Below, one piece after another: positions 18,405 through 26,247 of a stretch of DNA of 64,000 nucleotides. Position 1 is the first letter of the stretch. Every line of letters starts with the position of its first letter. Origin of the DNA: Muribaculaceae bacterium (lineage in GTDB: Bacteria; Bacteroidota; Bacteroidia; Bacteroidales; Muribaculaceae); the NCBI GenBank assembly GCA_016290325.1, contig JAEETL010000009.1, forward strand, positions 23,644-87,643. Reading direction: 5' to 3'. The notes beneath the pieces are model-generated. The model saw nothing but the letters and a program-made list of their open reading frames with translations. It had not been told where the DNA came from and did not search any database. A program made the translations under genes and the position numbers.

Positions 18405-20236
18405 GGTCTCGTGATACGCATCTCGCAGGTGCGGCAGTCACAGGTGACGCGCAGCAAGGTTGTCCCGGTCTTGAGATAGAGGTCGCGAGGCAATTTGTCA
18501 GCGTTTTTCCCCTTGAGACATGCGCCCAGTTGACGGCGGATGCAGTAACGGGTGTGCATGAGTGGGGTAGAGGCCGTGGCGGGTGTGCCGGCTTCGAGGG
18601 CTGGCGTGATTGTTGTCACGCCGTGGTCGCGATACACCTGCTCGGCCAGATGGTTGGCGACGTTGTCGGCAACTTCTAGTGTAGTTGTCGGATAAGGGAT
18701 GGTTTTGTCCTCAGACCGACGCTTGTCGATAGGACGGGTAATAGCGTGAGTGCGGTCGAGCAGGTCAATGGCCTCGCGACGTAGTCGCGCCAATAGCGAT
18801 GCGGGGATAAACATGTCACCAGGCACCTGTGCCTCGCGCAACCGATAGATGGTGCCACCTAGTTTGCCGATTTCGGCGATTTGACGTTCTACTTGAGGCT
18901 TGGCGGCAGTTTGCAAGTCACAAGGCAGCGTGTGGGTGACACGGCAACCTCGCACGTCGCTGAGTGTTAGCACCAGCATATTTCCCGCATAGCGAAGCAC
19001 GGCATCCACGGCGATGGAACGTGTGGCTGACGGCTTGGCCAGAACATCGTTGAACGCCTTGTCGGCAGTGCGATACACTTGGGCTCCGCGCGGGATAGTG
19101 ACGTGTTCCCGCAGCAATACAGTGCCGTTTCCCAAAGCGCGATTGACACGTGCACCCGAGAACTGACCCTGCTGGTCGGTAAAACTCAAACCGTCACCAT
19201 TGACAAGGATGGCACGGGTGTCGATGGTGAGTCTGTTGCCAATGCAACGCAATGCACGACCCAAGTATTCACCTTGTGACTTGGGGGTCTCGATGTTGGC
19301 CATAGCAGTGCCGTCGAGGGGGTGGCGACCATCGAGGAAGTATCTGGTAAATCCACGGTTGAAACTTTTTTCCAATGAGGGCTCAAAGGTCAGTTCGGTA
19401 TGTCCTGAAGATGAACGGCGATAGCTGTCATGATGGCGGTCGGTGATCTTGTCGATGGCGCGGCGATAATATGCCACCACATTCTTTACATATGATGCGT
19501 CTTTTAAGCGGCCTTCGATCTTGAATGATGATACGCCCGCTGCCATCATCTGCTCCAAGCAGTCGTTTCGAGCCATATCTCGCAGTGACAGCAAGTGCTT
19601 TCCCTCGACCAGCGTGTGACCTTGTGCGTCAACGAGGTCGTAGGGCAGGCGGCACATTTGGGCGCACTCGCCGCGGTTGGCGCTGCGGTTCTTCAGCACC
19701 TGGCTGATGGCACAGCGTCCGCTATAGCTCACGCACAATGCGCCATGCACAAAAGCCTCAAGCGGCACTGTCGTGACCTTACGGATTGCCGCAATCTCGT
19801 CTAGCGTCAATTCACGCGCCATGACGAGCTGTGAAAACCCTAAGGCTTCGAGAAAACGGGCTTTCTCGGGCGAGCGCAGGTCGCATTGCGTGCTGGCGTG
19901 CAGGGCGATGGGCGGCAGGTCCAACCTGAGTAATCCCAAGTCCTGGACGATGAGCGCGTCCACGCCAATGCGGTAAAGGTCATGAATGAGATGTTCTACT
20001 TCAGCCAGCTCGTTGTCATAGACCAATGTGTTGACGGTGGCATAGATTTTTGCATCGAAACGGTGGGCATAGTCACAAGCGCGGCGCACGTCATCGAGGC
20101 TGTTAGTGGCGTCGGCACGTGCCCCATGATGTGAGGCACCCATATACACCGCATCGGCGCCATGGTCGACAGCGGCGATGGCGATGTCAGCGTCACGGGC
20201 GGGCGCTAGCAGTTCTATGTCAGTGATGCGGTTCAA
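18401..20236 (-). CDS. Peptidase U32 family protein, RlhA-like 23S rRNA hydroxylation factor
   Basis: The 611 residues comprise an N-terminal U32 TIM-barrel (ELLAPARDADIAIAAVDHGA, AFVHGALCVSYSGRC, the NRGECAQMCRLPY cysteine motif, FKIEGRLKDASYVKNVVAYY), a DUF3656-like middle domain (~300-400) and a C-terminal region with RQLGACLKGK and CDCRTCEM. This layout matches E. coli RlhA (YdcP), needed for 5-hydroxycytidine at C2501 of 23S rRNA, rather than the short TrhP/YegQ or UbiU/V proteins. The four conserved Cys suggest an iron-sulfur cluster, known for related U32 proteins. Start ATG overlaps the upstream amidase stop by 4 bases. Confidence 0.78.
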   Translation of the reverse strand: MNRITDIELLAPARDADIAIAAVDHGADAVYMGASHHGARADATNSLDDVRRACDYAHRFDAKIYATVNTLVYDNELAEVEHLIHDLYRIGVDALIVQDLGLLRLDLPPIALHASTQCDLRSPEKARFLEALGFSQLVMARELTLDEIAAIRKVTTVPLEAFVHGALCVSYSGRCAISQVLKNRSANRGECAQMCRLPYDLVDAQGHTLVEGKHLLSLRDMARNDCLEQMMAAGVSSFKIEGRLKDASYVKNVVAYYRRAIDKITDRHHDSYRRSSSGHTELTFEPSLEKSFNRGFTRYFLDGRHPLDGTAMANIETPKSQGEYLGRALRCIGNRLTIDTRAILVNGDGLSFTDQQGQFSGARVNRALGNGTVLLREHVTIPRGAQVYRTADKAFNDVLAKPSATRSIAVDAVLRYAGNMLVLTLSDVRGCRVTHTLPCDLQTAAKPQVERQIAEIGKLGGTIYRLREAQVPGDMFIPASLLARLRREAIDLLDRTHAITRPIDKRRSEDKTIPYPTTTLEVADNVANHLAEQVYRDHGVTTITPALEAGTPATASTPLMHTRYCIRRQLGACLKGKNADKLPRDLYLKTGTTLLRVTCDCRTCEMRITRP

Positions 20237-21033
20237 ATATCAAGGGTAAAGCTATCGGCATCACGCCATGCCGGGAATTTCTCGCGGAACTGTGCCAACT
20301 GAGCAGGCGATAAGTCGGCGGTGATGATGGGACTTGTCATGCGTTGGGCTATGACCTTGCCCTTGAAATCGATGACCATCGACGAGCCCTCGGGGTACTC
20401 CACGCCAGCGGGATCGGTACCACAACGGTTCACGCCACACACGTAGCACTCGTTCTCGATGGCGCGTGCCGCCAGCAACGTGCGCCACACCTGCTCGCGT
20501 GACTTGGGCCAGTTGGCGATGACCACCAGCAGGTCGTAGTTATTTTTCACATTGCGGCAGAACACGGGGAAACGCAGGTCATAGCACACCACAAACTTGA
20601 TGTTGAAGCCACGGAAGCGCACGATGGGTGACTTGGTCAGACCCTGGTTGAATACCTTGTCTTCCCCGCCAAAGGAGAACAGGTGGCGCTTGTCATAGTA
20701 GGTTTCATCGCCATTAGGCTCAATGAAGAAGGCGCGGTTATAGAGTTGTGCAGCCGTGTTGGCCAGAAAACTGCCGATGATGCCCACATGGAACTCGTCG
20801 GCGAGTTTGCGCAGCTTGCGCAGGGTGTCGCCACTGTTCCACTCGGCCACAGCGGCCGCTTGCTCACGGTCTCCGGTCATGAAACCCGTGGTAAACAACT
20901 CGGGCAAGATGACCAGGTCGGTGTCTTCGGCCATATTGCGCATGTTGCGCTCCAGTTGCTTGAAGTTGGCGTCGCGGTCGCCCCAGACGATGTCGTCCTC
21001 AATGAGCGTGACGCGCATGTTGCGTGATATCAT
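20233..21033 (-). CDS. Omega-amidase / nitrilase-superfamily C-N hydrolase (YafV-like)
   Basis: The 266-residue cytoplasmic enzyme has the nitrilase catalytic triad in context: Glu in LPELFTTGF (E45), Lys in YYDKRHLFSF (K115) and Cys in KFVVCYDLRFPVF (C150). The KRHLF and CYDLRFPVF motifs are typical of YafV/Nit2-type omega-amidases, which hydrolyse alpha-ketoglutaramate and ketosuccinamate in metabolite repair. An in-frame ATG at 21018 is an alternative start. It overlaps the U32 gene by ATGA and is probably cotranscribed with it. Confidence 0.85.
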   Translation of the reverse strand: MISRNMRVTLIEDDIVWGDRDANFKQLERNMRNMAEDTDLVILPELFTTGFMTGDREQAAAVAEWNSGDTLRKLRKLADEFHVGIIGSFLANTAAQLYNRAFFIEPNGDETYYDKRHLFSFGGEDKVFNQGLTKSPIVRFRGFNIKFVVCYDLRFPVFCRNVKNNYDLLVVIANWPKSREQVWRTLLAARAIENECYVCGVNRCGTDPAGVEYPEGSSMVIDFKGKVIAQRMTSPIITADLSPAQLAQFREKFPAWRDADSFTLDI

Positions 21034-21116
21034 CTTTTTAGATAGGAGTTAAAAGATAAAAAATATAGATGGATGAAGTAAGTAGAGACAAGGCTCCATC
21101 ACTCATCTCTAATCAT

Positions 21117-21141
21117 GAAATGGCGGACTGGCCGCCATTTC
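21117..21141 (-). terminator. Hairpin downstream of the acyltransferase gene
   Basis: GAAATGGCGG (21117-21126) and CCGCCATTTC (21132-21141) form a 10-bp perfect stem with a 5-base loop, just after the minus-strand acyltransferase stop. The following T-content is weak, so termination is likely but not certain. Confidence 0.5.
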
Positions 21142-21143
21142 AT

Positions 21144-21689
21144 TTATTCTAGTCCCGTGACGAACTTCTCAGGGTAGCGCCCGTGGAATGGTTGGAAGTA
21201 TTGCTTGATGCGTAACAGGTCGGCATCGGCATCTTCACTTAGCTCAAACTCCTTATCGATGCACACCACTTTATCTTTGTAGTCAAAGTAGGCGAGGATC
21301 AGCGGTACACCGGCGTCGCGTGCCATAAAGATGGCGCCCTTGTGCCAATTTGGGTTAGGGCTGCGGGTGCCCTCGGGTGTGACGCCGATGGCGAGTTTGG
21401 GAGTGGTGTTGAACGCGTTGACGATAGATTGTGTCAAGTTGCCGTGTTGACGGCGGTTGACAGGGATGCCGCCCAGTGCTCGCAGCAGATATCCCAGCGG
21501 GAAGAAGAACCATGTGTCCTTCATCAGGAAGCCGGCCTTCATGCCCACCGAGTGGATGCCCAGTTCACCCAGGATAAAATCCCAGTTGCTGGTGTGGGGG
21601 GCGATGACGATGATGCACTTGTCAGGCATCTTTAGGTTGACCTTAAACGTCCACCCGGCTTTCTTCAATATCCAACCAGAGAGATTCAT
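21144..21689 (-). CDS. Lysophospholipid acyltransferase family protein (PlsC-like)
   Basis: The short 181-residue protein has the acyltransferase motif I HTSNWD (H32, D37), ALGGIPVNR near residue 70, and motif III VTPEGTRSP. These define the PlsC/LPLAT fold, which moves acyl chains onto lysophospholipids or glycolipids at the inner membrane face. It is shorter than full PlsC (~240) and lacks an obvious N-terminal membrane helix, like the compact acyltransferases common in Bacteroidetes. The substrate cannot be told from sequence. A second PlsC-type gene lies at 48998-49720. Confidence 0.82.
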   Translation of the reverse strand: MNLSGWILKKAGWTFKVNLKMPDKCIIVIAPHTSNWDFILGELGIHSVGMKAGFLMKDTWFFFPLGYLLRALGGIPVNRRQHGNLTQSIVNAFNTTPKLAIGVTPEGTRSPNPNWHKGAIFMARDAGVPLILAYFDYKDKVVCIDKEFELSEDADADLLRIKQYFQPFHGRYPEKFVTGLE

Positions 21690-21707
21690 GGGGCGCCAAG
21701 TTGGTTT

Positions 21708-22040
21708 TTACTTCTTTGACGGCATGAGCTCGTTCATGCGCTTGGCGATGTTGTTCACCTCGGCGCGGAAGTAATCGCTCAATTCCTTCTCACACTGCTT
21801 GAAGAACGCGCGGCGAGCCTTGTTGTATTCCTTGCGGTTGGCAAAGTCCTTGACTTTCTTGTCGAAACGGTTGTTCACGCGGTTCACAGCTTCCTGTTGG
21901 AGGAGGGCAGTATCGATGATGATGCTGTCCCACTGTTCCTGCTTGCCCTCACCGAAGGCTGATTCTGCAAAGATGCACTCGCCCGCGATATCGCCACAGG
22001 CATTCTGGATTGCTTTCTTAATCTGTCGTTTGCTTGCCAT
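21708..22040 (-). CDS. Small Lys/Glu-rich cytoplasmic protein, unknown
   Basis: The ATG at 22040 gives 110 residues starting MASKRQIKKAIQNACGDIAG; a longer frame to 22094 is unlikely because it adds an ill-fitting hydrophobic stretch across the AT-rich leader. The protein looks helical (NRVNNRFDKKVKDFANRKEY) with no signal peptide, membrane helix or recognisable domain. It lies 18 bases upstream of the acyltransferase gene and is probably cotranscribed. Confidence 0.65.
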   Translation of the reverse strand: MASKRQIKKAIQNACGDIAGECIFAESAFGEGKQEQWDSIIIDTALLQQEAVNRVNNRFDKKVKDFANRKEYNKARRAFFKQCEKELSDYFRAEVNNIAKRMNELMPSKK

Positions 22041-22182
22041 AATGTTTTTAATGTAAAAAAGAATAATGTTTGTTATGATTCCGCTAAGGTACAATTTTTA
22101 TCTCATCCAATCATCCTTTTTAGTGAAAAAATACCGAAAATGGGGCATTTTGACTTTTTTTCAAAAAAAACAGTTTAAAAAT

Positions 22183-22213
22183 TTTGCCAGTTCAAAAATT
22201 GGCAGTAATTTTG
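22183..22213 (+). promoter_or_regulatory. tRNA-Glu promoter with inverted repeat in the spacer
   Basis: TTTG at 22183-22186, a 19-base spacer and TAATTTTG at 22206-22213 are a near-ideal Bacteroidetes promoter 15 bases before the first tRNA. The spacer contains TGCCA...TGGCA, a 5-bp inverted repeat that could be an operator or chance. Confidence 0.7.
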
Positions 22214-22227
22214 CATCGCTTTTCTAC

Positions 22228-22303
22228 GGAGATATCGTCTAGTGGTCTAGGACGCCGCCCTCTCACGGCGGAAACCAGGGTTCGAGTCCCTGTTTCTCTA
22301 CCA
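22228..22303 (+). tRNA. tRNA-Glu (anticodon CTC), CCA encoded
   Basis: A cloverleaf can be drawn: acceptor GGAGATA / TTTCTCT (with G-U at 1-72 and a T-T mismatch at 6-67), D arm GTC...GAC, anticodon stem CCGCC/GGCGG with loop CTCTCAC (anticodon CTC), four-base variable loop, T arm CAGGG-TTCGAGT-CCCTG. The 3' end ACCA is encoded. It decodes GAG. Confidence 0.92.
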
Positions 22304-22305
22304 GC

Positions 22306-22335
22306 AAAGCCTTCACCCGACAGAGCGAGGGCTTT
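22306..22335 (+). terminator. Weak hairpin between the two tRNA-Glu genes
   Basis: AAAGCCTTC (22306-22314) pairs with GAGGGCTTT (22327-22335) with one wobble, followed by ATTTAT. It may be a weak terminator or a processing structure in a two-tRNA transcript. Confidence 0.4.
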
Positions 22336-22345
22336 ATTTATCGAC

Positions 22346-22418
22346 GGAGATATCGTCTAGCGGTCTAGGACGCCGCCCTCTCACGGCGGAAACCAGGGTT
22401 CGAGTCCCTGTTTCTCTA
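22346..22418 (+). tRNA. tRNA-Glu (anticodon CTC), second copy without encoded CCA
   Basis: This copy is identical to the first over the tRNA body except for one D-loop base (C at 22361 instead of T at 22243). The discriminator A at 22418 is followed by CTA rather than CCA, so CCA must be added after transcription. No separate promoter box is visible in the 42-base gap, so both probably come from one transcript. Confidence 0.9.
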
Positions 22419-22423
22419 CTAAA

Positions 22424-22465
22424 AACAAAGCCTTCAGCATTCGTGCTGGAGGCTTGTTTTATTTG
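22424..22465 (+). terminator. Intrinsic terminator after the tRNA-Glu pair
   Basis: AAAGCCTTCAGCA, loop TTCG, then TGCTGGAGGCTT form a stable 12-bp stem with one wobble, extended by outer A/T pairs and followed by GTTTTATTT. Confidence 0.8.
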
Positions 22466-22481
22466 TGGATGAAAAGGTTCC

Positions 22482-22979
22482 TTAGATTTTGTATCGTTTT
22501 TTTATTTCGTGTATGAAGTCGATGAAGTCAGCAGGACAATTGGTCTTTTGGATGATAGTACCTACTGTTGGGGCATGCATGATATAGATGTTAGTGGGTG
22601 TCTCGATGATCATGTGAAGGGTGGAGTAGGGAACATTGGACGGCGTTGTGCCATCGTCGGCGGTGCTTTCGTACTGATCATCATAGAAATGGAAGACAAA
22701 CTCTTGGTCATGAATCTGTTTGTTCTTGTGATAGGCTCTTGCCGCCTTCAGGTCCACACCCCAAAAGAAATACCAGTTGAATACCACCAGGGCAAACAAG
22801 AGGCTGATGGCAAACAAATAGTTGTGAGCGATGAGAGAAGTCACTAACATGACCAGCAGAGCAATGTTCGAGACGATAATCGTCTTCTTAAGGTGCCACA
22901 CGTTGAATAATAAAGCGCGGTTGAAGCGAATCGCCTCCTTCTCATTATATTGGCTATGAATAGTAAATCTCGGTTCCAT
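22482..22979 (-). CDS. YcxB-like membrane protein
   Basis: The 165-residue protein has two adjacent membrane segments (~30-48, TIIVSNIALLVMLVTSLIA, and ~52-72, YLFAISLLFALVVFNWYFFW) and a C-terminal soluble domain with HDQEFVFHFYDDQYE and YIMHAPTVGTIIQK, resembling the YcxB-like C-terminal domain. The family has no defined function. It is isolated between the tRNA genes and the methyltransferase gene. Confidence 0.65.
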   Translation of the reverse strand: MEPRFTIHSQYNEKEAIRFNRALLFNVWHLKKTIIVSNIALLVMLVTSLIAHNYLFAISLLFALVVFNWYFFWGVDLKAARAYHKNKQIHDQEFVFHFYDDQYESTADDGTTPSNVPYSTLHMIIETPTNIYIMHAPTVGTIIQKTNCPADFIDFIHEIKKRYKI

Positions 22980-23042
22980 AATTCTCTTTTTTATTTTTCC
23001 GGATCAAAACAATGTCTTTATTGTTTACATCAGATTACATTT

Positions 23043-24236
23043 CTAGAGTTTGTTGCAAATATAGAGGCGATGTTCACCAGTGGCATTGGTAGTGCCGAAG
23101 ATATAGCAGTCTCCGCCGTCCTTTAATCCCAGGCGTTGCCGCAACTGCTGGGCGGTCATCGGGAAGTTGCGCACGGCCACGTTGGCCCTCGTGATGCCGC
23201 TGATGGCTCGTCCCAGTTCCTTTTTATTCATGGTGGTGACTGCATTGATAGCAAAGCGGCGGCCGGGGAAATCCTCAAGCTGTTCATTGGACACAAATAG
23301 GTGGCTGTCGGTCGCCAGGGCCTCGATGGGATAGCGTTTCGTTAGGAGCCCATAGCATCCCGCCTTCATCACCGAAGCATTAGGCTCATAGAGGTAACGG
23401 GTATCGTCGCTGGTCGCGATGGCTGGAGCCATGCTGTCTTGGGAAGGCAGGTAGATGAGTGACTGATCATCGTTCACACAGTGGACTGATGGCTCTCCCT
23501 CATGAGAAACATCCATGAAAACCAGTAACTCCTTGCACTCATTACCCACACTCACGATGTGAACCTCAGCGACACGATTGCCCAGATCGGCAACCGCCTT
23601 GTGCCAGTCGAGCATGGGCGATAGCTTGAGCAGCACACGGTCACCACACTCGAACAGGCGCGGTAGCAGTTCCAACACGTTGGGCGTGCAGTCGGTGATG
23701 GCATAGGTGCGGGCTTTGTTGTCATCGCGCCGCGCGGGATCCAGATAGAGCAGGGTGGAAGCGGGTTCAGTCTTTATGTCATCGAGAACTCGCTCGGCAT
23801 CGGCATTGATAACCCTCGCGTGTGAGAGTCCCAGCAACCCGAAGTTCAGCTGTGCAGCCTCGCACAGGTGGGCTTGCCGCTCAACATAGCAAGCATGGTC
23901 AAAACACCTTGCCATGAAAGCGAAATCCACACCGAAGCCGCCAGTAAGGTCAATCAAGGTCTCTCGATAGCCTTTGGGTAGTCGCTCGACGATGCCGCAT
24001 TTATATCTTGCCGTTATCTCGCTCGAGCACTGCTCCATCGACAGATGGGGCGGATAGACGATACCGTTAATGGTTGCCCAAGAAGGCAGTTTGCGGCGCG
24101 CCGCCTGCCAGCCCTGGATTTGATCCAGTGCCCATGGCAGGTCCACATCCTTGTCACGGCTACCCCGCAACGCCAACGCCCTCACGTCCTCTTCGCGATG
24201 GTCAAGCACAAACCGTATCGTCGCCTCGTTTCTCAT
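23043..24236 (-). CDS. Class I SAM-dependent methyltransferase with C-terminal THUMP-like domain
   Basis: From the ATG at 24236 the protein has 397 residues: an N-terminal helical part, a Rossmann-fold methyltransferase core with motif I LIDLTGGFGVDFAFMA, LYLDPARRDDNKARTY as the catalytic/SAM segment and LLKLSPMLDW, and a C-terminal THUMP-like region (NASVMKAGCYGLLTKRYP to the end). Such proteins are widespread in Bacteroidetes and presumed to act on nucleic acid, but the substrate is not known to me. An alternative TTG start at 24254 would overlap the upstream gene stop by 4 bases. Confidence 0.8.
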   Translation of the reverse strand: MRNEATIRFVLDHREEDVRALALRGSRDKDVDLPWALDQIQGWQAARRKLPSWATINGIVYPPHLSMEQCSSEITARYKCGIVERLPKGYRETLIDLTGGFGVDFAFMARCFDHACYVERQAHLCEAAQLNFGLLGLSHARVINADAERVLDDIKTEPASTLLYLDPARRDDNKARTYAITDCTPNVLELLPRLFECGDRVLLKLSPMLDWHKAVADLGNRVAEVHIVSVGNECKELLVFMDVSHEGEPSVHCVNDDQSLIYLPSQDSMAPAIATSDDTRYLYEPNASVMKAGCYGLLTKRYPIEALATDSHLFVSNEQLEDFPGRRFAINAVTTMNKKELGRAISGITRANVAVRNFPMTAQQLRQRLGLKDGGDCYIFGTTNATGEHRLYICNKL

Positions 24237-24250
24237 CTCGTAAAATCCGT

Positions 24251-25966
24251 TCAATCAGTCGCTTCTGTCTTTCTTTTTAAGAAAGGCTGCAAGAACTCGT
24301 CGAGCGTATTGACATTCAGTTTGTGGGCGATTTGGATTTTCTTGTTAGAGACGGTCCTCATGTTCCTGTATCGCATGCAAATCATGATGACTGTTCTCGA
24401 GAAACCATGACACTGCAGGGCAATCAAGTTGATCTCGTCGTCGCGCAGGGTACCGCCAGCAGCCTCTTGGGCTTTAACCAACACGTTGTCATACAATTCG
24501 TTGGCCAATGATTGCAGGTTGTCCCAGTAAGATGCTCCCACCTCGTCGGGGCCGTGCATGGTCATCAGTGAGTTGAAACGCTTGGCAAATGTCGTCTCGT
24601 TGCACTCATAGGACCATTGCAGCAATTGGTGGACGACTTGTATCTGGCTATCGACGATGGCTTTCAGTTCCTGGGACTGGTTTTTGGTCGATTGTCTCTC
24701 GTTGAGCAAAGTTTGCATCTGGTTAAGGCTCTGCAATGATTGGTCAAGGTCAGCCTTTTGCAGTTCGTACTCAGTCTGCTGAATTTTCAGGCGGTTACGA
24801 TAGCGCCACAGCAGGAAAGCTAGGGCGCCTGCCGCTAGGATTAACAATGCCAGTGCTAATAACGTCCCCTTTAGGCGTGAATTCAACAGGGCGTTTTCGA
24901 GATCAGCCTTTTGGGTATCATATTTCTTCTCCACCTCCATCAGCCGGTCGTTCATACTGCTCATTGTTACCGAATCGGCAAGATTGTGGGTTAAGGTCAG
25001 GTAGTTGAAGGCTTCTTCCAGTTTGTGGTCGCGACGAGCCATGTCGGCCAGCAACTGGTAATGCATGATGCTATCGGCTGCGGAACTCATCGCAGGGGCT
25101 TGATTCAGGTAGTAACGGGCCGAGTCGGTTTGTCCCAGGTGCAGGAATGCCGATGCGGCGGTGTAATGGATTCTTGGGTGGATTTTTTGACTTCCACTCC
25201 AAGAGATGGCCTCAACGGCATCATCCTTAGCGCCCTGGTAATCACCGCGGGCAGCTCGGTACTCGGCGCGGGAGAAAAGATTGGCCACTACATATTGCGG
25301 CTCGATTTCCTGTTTTGCCAGGTCGATTGCAGCATTGATGTAGTTCATGGCGCTATCCTGTTTCTCCTTGTTGATGCGGTACAGGCCACCCAACTCGCTC
25401 AGGCAGATGATTTGGTGATGTTTGTCGTTGATTTGGCGGAAAAGCTCCAGCGCCTCTCGATATTTCTCGGCACCCACGGTCTTGGCGCCCACGACCTGGC
25501 TTTGGTACAGTTCGCCCATCATCATCTTGGCCATCGCGCGATTCTTCAAGTCATCGCTGGCCGCGACGTCCTCGGCTTGGCGCAGGGTGGCAATCGCTTT
25601 GTCAAGGTGTCCCAGTTGCTTGTTGACGCATCCCTGGCAGAGCAAGGCTCGGGCATATTTCTCCTTGTCGCCGTGGGCCTGGAAGTAGCGCGCAGTTTCG
25701 TTGATGTCGCTATCGCTGCTCACGGTGACATTGCACTCAAGATTGGCTTGGGTGGTCAGCAATGCCTGATAGGCTTTGTTGTGATGATCAAAAGACGAGG
25801 TGTTGAGCATCTGGAGCATTTGCATTGCTTCCTCGCCTCGATTCTGGGCCAGTAACGAGTCCACAGCGACGAGCTGCTCGTTATCGGCAGGATGGCTGCA
25901 TCCACCCATTATAATCAGTAGCACCACAGTTGCCACCATGGATATAATTTGATGTTTATTTCTCAT
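24251..25966 (-). CDS. TPR lipoprotein-like membrane sensor with C-terminal regulator-like domain
   Basis: The 571-residue protein has a lipobox (IIMGGC, Cys23), six or more TPR-like helical repeats (~30-340), a single membrane helix (~367-388, LLALALLILAAGALAFLLW), a coiled coil (~390-440) and a C-terminal ~110-residue domain ending in a LuxR-like arrangement (INLIALQCHGFSRTVIMICM, then RYRNMRTVSNKKIQIAHKL). This layout is common in Bacteroidetes TPR regulators: periplasmic sensing, cytoplasmic output. It is transcribed divergently from the serpin-TonB gene, with 281 bases between. Whether it binds DNA is inference; the lipobox may instead be a plain signal anchor. Confidence 0.72.
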   Translation of the reverse strand: MRNKHQIISMVATVVLLIIMGGCSHPADNEQLVAVDSLLAQNRGEEAMQMLQMLNTSSFDHHNKAYQALLTTQANLECNVTVSSDSDINETARYFQAHGDKEKYARALLCQGCVNKQLGHLDKAIATLRQAEDVAASDDLKNRAMAKMMMGELYQSQVVGAKTVGAEKYREALELFRQINDKHHQIICLSELGGLYRINKEKQDSAMNYINAAIDLAKQEIEPQYVVANLFSRAEYRAARGDYQGAKDDAVEAISWSGSQKIHPRIHYTAASAFLHLGQTDSARYYLNQAPAMSSAADSIMHYQLLADMARRDHKLEEAFNYLTLTHNLADSVTMSSMNDRLMEVEKKYDTQKADLENALLNSRLKGTLLALALLILAAGALAFLLWRYRNRLKIQQTEYELQKADLDQSLQSLNQMQTLLNERQSTKNQSQELKAIVDSQIQVVHQLLQWSYECNETTFAKRFNSLMTMHGPDEVGASYWDNLQSLANELYDNVLVKAQEAAGGTLRDDEINLIALQCHGFSRTVIMICMRYRNMRTVSNKKIQIAHKLNVNTLDEFLQPFLKRKTEATD

Positions 25967-26031
25967 CTCAGTGCGATTATAAAATTAGCGCTTTAGCGTC
26001 TTTACGTGAGGCCTTTTCTGGTTTCTCACTG

Positions 26032-26039
26032 CAAAAATA
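26032..26039 (-). promoter_or_regulatory. -7 box of the TPR regulator gene
   Basis: On the minus strand the sequence reads TATTTTTG, matching TAnnTTTG, about 66 bases upstream of the TPR gene start. No clear -33 element is seen at the usual spacing. Confidence 0.45.
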
Positions 26040-26192
26040 CTTCTTTTTTTGCAGGTAATTTGCACCCCAATTCAACAAATTACCATCAAATGACCTTTTT
26101 GTTTTGTAAACCATTGGAAATCAGTTGTAAATGTTTCTTGAAATGACCGTCGAATGCTAGCCATTTTTGCCGTTTTTTCAAATGATCGGTTA

Positions 26193-26200
26193 TAACTTTG
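26193..26200 (+). promoter_or_regulatory. -7 box of the serpin-TonB gene
   Basis: TAACTTTG matches TAnnTTTG 47 bases before the ATG at 26248. A TTTG at 26166-26169 lies 23 bases upstream. The box also shows that the in-frame TTG at 26230 is not needed as a start. Confidence 0.5.
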
Positions 26201-26247
26201 CAACCGAGAGTTAACCCGTTTTTATCAACTTGAAAAATTTGACTGAT

